Of a stretch of 33,052 bases of DNA, positions 29,589 to 33,052 are shown piece by piece. Below the pieces are notes generated by a model. The model had not been told where the DNA came from, did no database searches, and saw nothing but the letters and a program-made list of their open reading frames with translations. Both the position numbers and the translations under genes were made by a program. Each line of letters begins with the position of its first letter. Positions within the stretch are counted from its first letter, which is position 1. Source of the stretch: Thermoplasmata archaeon (GTDB lineage: Archaea; Thermoplasmatota; Thermoplasmata; Lutacidiplasmatales; UBA184). The stretch is from the NCBI GenBank assembly GCA_021801925.1, contig JAKABH010000011.1, positions 1 through 33,052 of the forward strand. The letters run 5' to 3'.

Positions 29589-31739
29589 GTGGTCCCGCGG
29601 CCCGGTCGCCTCCTCGCCGTCGCCCTCGTCCTGGGCCTCCTGATCGCCGGCTTCGGCGGGGCCGGGCCCGTACGGCCAAGCGGACCGATGCCGGGAATCC
29701 GGGCCGGCCCTCCTCCTCCCGCCGGGCCGATGCTCCCGCCCCCGTTGCTCCGGGGCTCCCTTTCGGCCTGCCGGCCCGGATCGTCCCCTGCCGCCGGGGC
29801 GGGGGGGCTCTTCGGCGCCGACGCGGTCGGTTCGGGGATCTATGCGACCGGCAACCTGAGCGACCTATCCAACAACTCCGGGATCAACGCGACGCTGCCG
29901 GCCCCCGACGCGGCACCGGGATCGGACCAGTTCGTCGTGGTCGCCATCGCCGACTTCCTGAACGCCACCGAGGCGGTGGCGGTCGGCGTCGCGGAGACCG
30001 GCCTGCCGATCGTCGGCCCGATCGCGGTCCCGGTCGCCTATCTGCCGAACGGCAGCGAGATCTACTCGACCTCCGGCCCGTACCTCACGCGGGGCTCCAC
30101 CTACGACTTCGAGATCCGGCATGCGGTCGGGGACTGGTGGACCCTCTCCTACGGGAGCCATGCGATCACGGGAGGCGCCGCGTGGGAGAACGGCACGTAT
30201 GACCTCGGCACGTCCTCCGCCGCGGGCGTCACCTGCTCCGAGGGGGTCCGGACCGCGCCGGCCCTCCTTGTCGCGCTCTACGGCAACGGGGTCGCCCCGC
30301 CGGACCTGCCGCGGACCCGGATCCCGAGCGCCCTCGGGATCGCCCCCGGGGCCAACGCCTCCTCTTCGTACCGGCCGTTGAGCGCGAACGCCCTCCCTCA
30401 GTTCAACGCCTCCCTCGGCACCCTCGACCTCGAAGGGACCGACCAGAACGCCTCGCTGCCGCTCGACAGCGTCACCGTCGCCTCCAATGCCTCGTTCGGC
30501 TACCCGGGCGCGAACGCCTCGGTATGGGGGACGTACGTCGTCCGGGCGATCGCGACGGTCGCGCTGTCCCCCTCGGTGGCGTCCGTGTCGGCGGGGGGCG
30601 TCGAGCGGTTCGTCGCGACCGCGACCGACCTCGGGGGGACGCTTCTCCCCGCCTCGTTCTCCTGGCAGGTCGTCCCGGCGTCGCTCGGCCGTCTCAACCG
30701 CACGACCGGGGACTCCGTGACGTTCTCCGCGGGTGCCCAGAACGGCACCGGCTCGATCTCGGTCGTCGCCGCGTACAACTGCAGCGTCGGCGCCGCGCGC
30801 TCGAACGTGACGGTGACGGGCGGCGCACGCCCGACGATCGCCTCGTTCACCGTCGCCCCGGCGGCCGTCGTGGTCGGCGAGGCGGCGAACTTTTCCGTCA
30901 CGTTCGGCCCGGGGCCGACCCCGGTCGCGATCGCCTACGCCGGACTCCCCCCGCCGTGCCGGAGCGCGAACGCGACGCGGCTCGCCTGCACCGCCGCCAC
31001 GCCCGGCCTGTATTCCGTGACGGTCTGGGCGAACGCCTCGGACGGGGCGAGCGGCCGCGCCACCGTCTCGTTCCCGGTCGATCCCGATCTCCGCCTCACC
31101 GGCTTCGCCGCCGCTCCGAACGTCGTGACGGAGGGGGGGAGCGTCCAGTTCCAGGCGAACGCCTCGGGCGGGGTCCCCCCCCGGACGTACGCGGTAACCG
31201 GCCTTCCGCCGGGGTGCGCGCCCCCGAGCGACCCGCTCGCCTTTACCTGCACTCCCGCGCGGGTCCCGGGCGTCTTCGAGGTGCGCCTGTATGCGAACGA
31301 CTCCGCCGGCCACTCGACGAGCGCGACAACGAACCTCACGATCGTCCCGCCCCCGGCGCTGCTCGTCCAGCTCGCGGCGACCCCGAACCCGGTCGAGGTC
31401 GGGGAGCCGACCGTTCTCGAGGTCTTCGTGAACGGCGGGAGCGGCGCGGCGACGTTCGGCTACACCGGACTACCGCCCGGCTGCGCCCCGTCGAACACCT
31501 CCCGGCTGGGGTGCACGCCGTCGGAAGTCGGGACGTATCGGGTGACGGTCACGGTGACCGACCCCTCCGGGGCGGTCGGGCAGGCGAACCGGAGCGTGAC
31601 GGTGACCGCCCCACCCGCCGCCCCGGCGTTCGGCGGCCTCGGCCCGGACGGAGGGCTCGTCGTCGCCGGGGCCGCGATCGCGGTCGTCGTCGTCGCCGTG
31701 GCGGTCGTCGTCCGTCGCCGTCGGCGACGGGGCGGGTAG
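29589..31739 (+). CDS. Second Ig-like surface protein with C-terminal membrane anchor
   Basis: 716 residues. A signal peptide covers about 1-26 (RLLAVALVLGLLIAGFGGAG), then a Gly/Pro-rich segment and an N-terminal domain (QFVVVAIADFLNATEAVAVGVAETGLP...). Three to four Ig/PKD-like repeats follow. Three share a signature Y-x-GLPP-x-C, about a dozen residues, C-T, then a strand ending in Y/F-x-V-x-V/L: IAYAGLPPPC, YAVTGLPPGC and FGYTGLPPGC. The cysteine in each probably bonds to the one in LACTA, FTCTP or LGCTP. N-glycosylation sequons are frequent. A membrane helix lies at about 688-708, followed by RRRRRRGG. The GTG at 29589 is chosen because it precedes the signal peptide. It differs from the first surface protein in lacking a cytoplasmic domain. 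Likely an exposed adhesin or cell-wall component. Confidence 0.8.
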   Translation: MVPRPGRLLAVALVLGLLIAGFGGAGPVRPSGPMPGIRAGPPPPAGPMLPPPLLRGSLSACRPGSSPAAGAGGLFGADAVGSGIYATGNLSDLSNNSGINATLPAPDAAPGSDQFVVVAIADFLNATEAVAVGVAETGLPIVGPIAVPVAYLPNGSEIYSTSGPYLTRGSTYDFEIRHAVGDWWTLSYGSHAITGGAAWENGTYDLGTSSAAGVTCSEGVRTAPALLVALYGNGVAPPDLPRTRIPSALGIAPGANASSSYRPLSANALPQFNASLGTLDLEGTDQNASLPLDSVTVASNASFGYPGANASVWGTYVVRAIATVALSPSVASVSAGGVERFVATATDLGGTLLPASFSWQVVPASLGRLNRTTGDSVTFSAGAQNGTGSISVVAAYNCSVGAARSNVTVTGGARPTIASFTVAPAAVVVGEAANFSVTFGPGPTPVAIAYAGLPPPCRSANATRLACTAATPGLYSVTVWANASDGASGRATVSFPVDPDLRLTGFAAAPNVVTEGGSVQFQANASGGVPPRTYAVTGLPPGCAPPSDPLAFTCTPARVPGVFEVRLYANDSAGHSTSATTNLTIVPPPALLVQLAATPNPVEVGEPTVLEVFVNGGSGAATFGYTGLPPGCAPSNTSRLGCTPSEVGTYRVTVTVTDPSGAVGQANRSVTVTAPPAAPAFGGLGPDGGLVVAGAAIAVVVVAVAVVVRRRRRRGG

Positions 31740-31833
31740 CCGCCAGGTTCCCGAACTTGGGGGACCGGTCCGGCCGCCACGCCGTCCCCGGCCGCCTGTC
31801 GACCGGGGCGGGTCGCCCCGGCCCGACCGAGCC

Positions 31834-31950
31834 TCAGCGCGTGGTCAGGTGGGTCCCGCACTTCTGGCGGCTGAGCACCTTCGGCGACGCCCGGCCGATC
31901 GTCACCTCGGTCCGATGCTTCACGAACTCTTTCGGGATGGGCACGCGCAT
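31834..31950 (-). CDS. Micro-gene, 38 aa basic protein
   Basis: The frame from an ATG at 31950 to a TGA at 31834-31836 encodes a compact sequence beginning MRVPIPKEFVKHRTEV and ending SRQKCGTHLTTR. It is called because 34 or more of its 37 internal codons end in G or C, far above chance for a non-coding frame, and the composition is protein-like (Lys, Ile, Val, Glu), unlike the Arg/Pro noise of shadow frames. A possible weak box (TTCAAGA, about 31985) lies 36-40 bases upstream. No family recognised; one Cys, net basic, perhaps RNA- or DNA-binding. It could also be the end of a frameshifted longer gene. Confidence 0.4.
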   Translation of the reverse strand: MRVPIPKEFVKHRTEVTIGRASPKVLSRQKCGTHLTTR

Positions 31951-32070
31951 CGCGCCGGGAGAGGCATTGCATCGGGCCCCGGGTCTTGAACCCTCCGAGA
32001 AACGAACCGTCCCGAGGACGACCGCCCGACCGATACGCGGCTCCGAGCCGGGCCAGCGGCTCGGCTCGCG

Positions 32071-32523
32071 CTACGACTTCCGGTGGCGTCGAGCGTTCTG
32101 GGCCGCCCCCGTCCGGAGCGACGGGGTCGAAGACGCCCGGGACCGGTCCGACGTGCGCCGCCGCACGGCGGCGCGGACGAGCGCCTTCACCCCCGCCGCG
32201 TCGATCTTCGAGCCGACCGGAACATCGATCCCCCGGGAGTAGCCGTTGCGCTGCGCATTGAAGAGCCGCTTCGGGTCCGGTAGCTCCGCTCCCTCGGCGA
32301 AGACGAGGCGGACGCGTCCCTTGAGCGGGATCAACAGGCAGACGATGCCGTCGTGCTCGAAGACGGCCACGCCGTGGGGATTGCTCGGCTTCCTCCACTT
32401 GACGACCTCCTCGATTCCCGGATCCGCCGCCTGGACCAGCTCCCGGAGTTCGGCCAGGAGCGCCCCCCGCCCATCGGGCGTCGCCTCGATGAGGGCGTCG
32501 ACCTCCGGGCTGCGGCCGGTCAT
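32071..32523 (-). CDS. DUF1801-family protein
   Basis: 150 residues. The DUF1801 pattern is visible: LAELRELVQAADPGIEEVVKWRKPSNPHGVAVF, then HDGIVCLLIPLKGRVRLVFAEGAELPDP and NGYSRGIDVPVGSKIDAAGVKALVRAAV. The domain is small and alpha/beta and its biochemical role is not established. The last 20 residues are Arg/Ser-rich and variable. The ATG at 32523 is supported by a TATA-like ACTAATTTGG at about 32548-32558 on the minus strand. Cytosolic. Confidence 0.85.
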   Translation of the reverse strand: MTGRSPEVDALIEATPDGRGALLAELRELVQAADPGIEEVVKWRKPSNPHGVAVFEHDGIVCLLIPLKGRVRLVFAEGAELPDPKRLFNAQRNGYSRGIDVPVGSKIDAAGVKALVRAAVRRRTSDRSRASSTPSLRTGAAQNARRHRKS

Positions 32524-32790
32524 GTGCCCGGCGGACGGGGCTAACCCCCCAAATTAGTTGCGAACGGCCGCACTGCTTCTCCGGCGCATCGACCGAGGGG
32601 ACGATCGGGCCGCCGACGGACCCCTTTCCCACGGTCGAGGTTCGGCCGCGACGGAGGAGACGGGGTTGGCGATGCATCGCCTCGACGCCTCCCGCGGGCG
32701 GCCGTCATTCCCGGGCGCCATAGAGCGGGCGCGAACCGGATGTCGAAAGGGATCGATCGGGAACCGGCGGGGGGTTCGAACCGCCCGGCG

Positions 32791-32879
32791 TGGTGCGGGG
32801 AGAGGGATTTGAACCCACGAACCCCTACGGGACCAGACCCTGAATCTGGCGCCTTTGGCCAAGCTTGGCAATCCCCGCG
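32791..32879 (-). tRNA. tRNA-Leu (anticodon CAG)
   Basis: A full class II tRNA on the minus strand. The acceptor stem is GCGGGGA (32879-32873) pairing with TCCCCGC. The anticodon arm CCAGA-TTCAGGG-TCTGG gives anticodon CAG. A long variable arm (TCCCGTAGGGGTTC region) and T-arm GGTTCAAATCC follow. The discriminator is A (32794), as expected for tRNA-Leu. The 3' CCA is encoded (32793-32791). There is no intron. Confidence 0.95.
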
Positions 32880-32902
32880 CCGCGGGGCCGAGCGGTCCCC
32901 GG

Positions 32903-32910
32903 GATAAGAT
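32903..32910 (-). promoter_or_regulatory. TATA box of the tRNA-Leu gene (ATCTTATC on minus)
   Basis: Centred about 27 bases before the 5' end of the tRNA at 32879, the standard archaeal spacing. Confidence 0.7.
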
Positions 32911-32934
32911 GGTTGGGGCGGGCCTGTCCTCGGC

Positions 32935-33051
32935 TCACGCCGGGGCCGCGGCCGGGGCGCGCTCCGAGGCGAGGACGTCCATCGCCTCGCCGACCGTCGC
33001 CCGTTCGTGGACGATCGCCCGGAGCGCCTTCAGCATCGCGACCGGGTGGTC
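32935..33051 (-). CDS. C-terminal end of an unrecognised protein (partial)
   Basis: An open frame runs in from the window edge on the minus strand and ends with TGA at 32935-32937, giving 38 residues: a helix DHPVAMLKALRAIVHERATV, then GEAMDVLASE and an Ala/Pro tail. Third codon positions are almost all G or C. The ATVGEAMDVL segment is reminiscent of the end of the acyl-CoA (methylmalonyl-CoA) mutase large-subunit catalytic domain (A-T-x-G-E-x-x-D-x-L), but the fragment is too short to rely on. The gene lies upstream of the tRNA on the same strand. Confidence 0.6.
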   Translation of the reverse strand, partial: DHPVAMLKALRAIVHERATVGEAMDVLASERAPAAAPA

Positions 33052-33052
33052 G

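Noticed and set aside
32765-32790. TTCGAACC-containing sequence resembling a tRNA T-arm or attachment site next to tRNA-Leu
   Set aside because: Only a short palindrome; the acceptor and anticodon parts are missing and no integrase or repeat of the tRNA 3' end is seen.
1-33052. CRISPR arrays, rRNA genes, integrases or prophage genes
   Set aside because: None seen: no regularly spaced repeats, no rRNA-like stretches, and the only recombinase is the ISL3-type transposase.

Overview
The window reads as chromosomal DNA of a very GC-rich archaeon, most likely a Thermoplasmatota (Thermoplasmata-type) lineage; the exact order cannot be fixed from sequence alone. Reasons: most genes have a TATA-like box centred about 25-30 bases before a GTG or ATG, so many transcripts look leaderless; coding frames have an almost all-G/C third position; there is an AbrB-PhoU regulator, a stand-alone EF-Tu domain II protein, a MntA/HepT pair, and large Ig/PKD-like surface proteins with one C-terminal membrane helix. 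The GC impression comes from reading, not from a computed value.

Layout. 1-2621: end of an unknown gene, a small hypothetical gene, a hotdog thioesterase and serine hydroxymethyltransferase; two inverted copies of an element resembling the archaeal origin recognition box (ORB) flank the thioesterase gene. 2591-9060: a surface protein with a cytoplasmic C-terminal domain, then a leftward group of a small protein, a HerA/VirB4-type ATPase with an extra C-terminal domain, and ThpR. 9061-10451: a gap holding a promoter plus folded sequence plus terminator (candidate ncRNA), then an HxlR-type regulator with a four-half-site operator. 10452-15308: a hypothetical protein and a leftward amine/amino-acid dehydrogenase operon (2Fe-2S/FAD alpha subunit, DAO-type beta subunit, degenerate glycerate-kinase-like protein). 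15452-18130: PhoU-like regulator, a Fe-ADH-family protein that has lost metal ligands, and a Fur-type zinc domain without the DNA-binding half. 18131-21484: two coupled zinc-ribbon proteins of unknown function and a dienelactone hydrolase.

21959-25011 is the most coherent accessory system: MerA, a membrane-anchored thioredoxin-like protein with an N-terminal zinc finger, and a small membrane protein with a vicinal cysteine pair in a membrane segment, together a candidate archaeal mercury-detoxification cluster. 25337-27523 is a mobile/defence patch: an ISL3-type transposase followed by a MntA/HepT toxin-antitoxin pair, with less extreme codon use than the neighbours. 27615-33052 returns to chromosomal genes: the EF-Tu domain II protein, an alpha/alpha-toroid cyclase-like protein, a second surface protein, a 38-residue micro-gene, a DUF1801 protein, tRNA-Leu(CAG) and the end of a further gene.

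All functions are read from motifs in the sequence; no searches were run.
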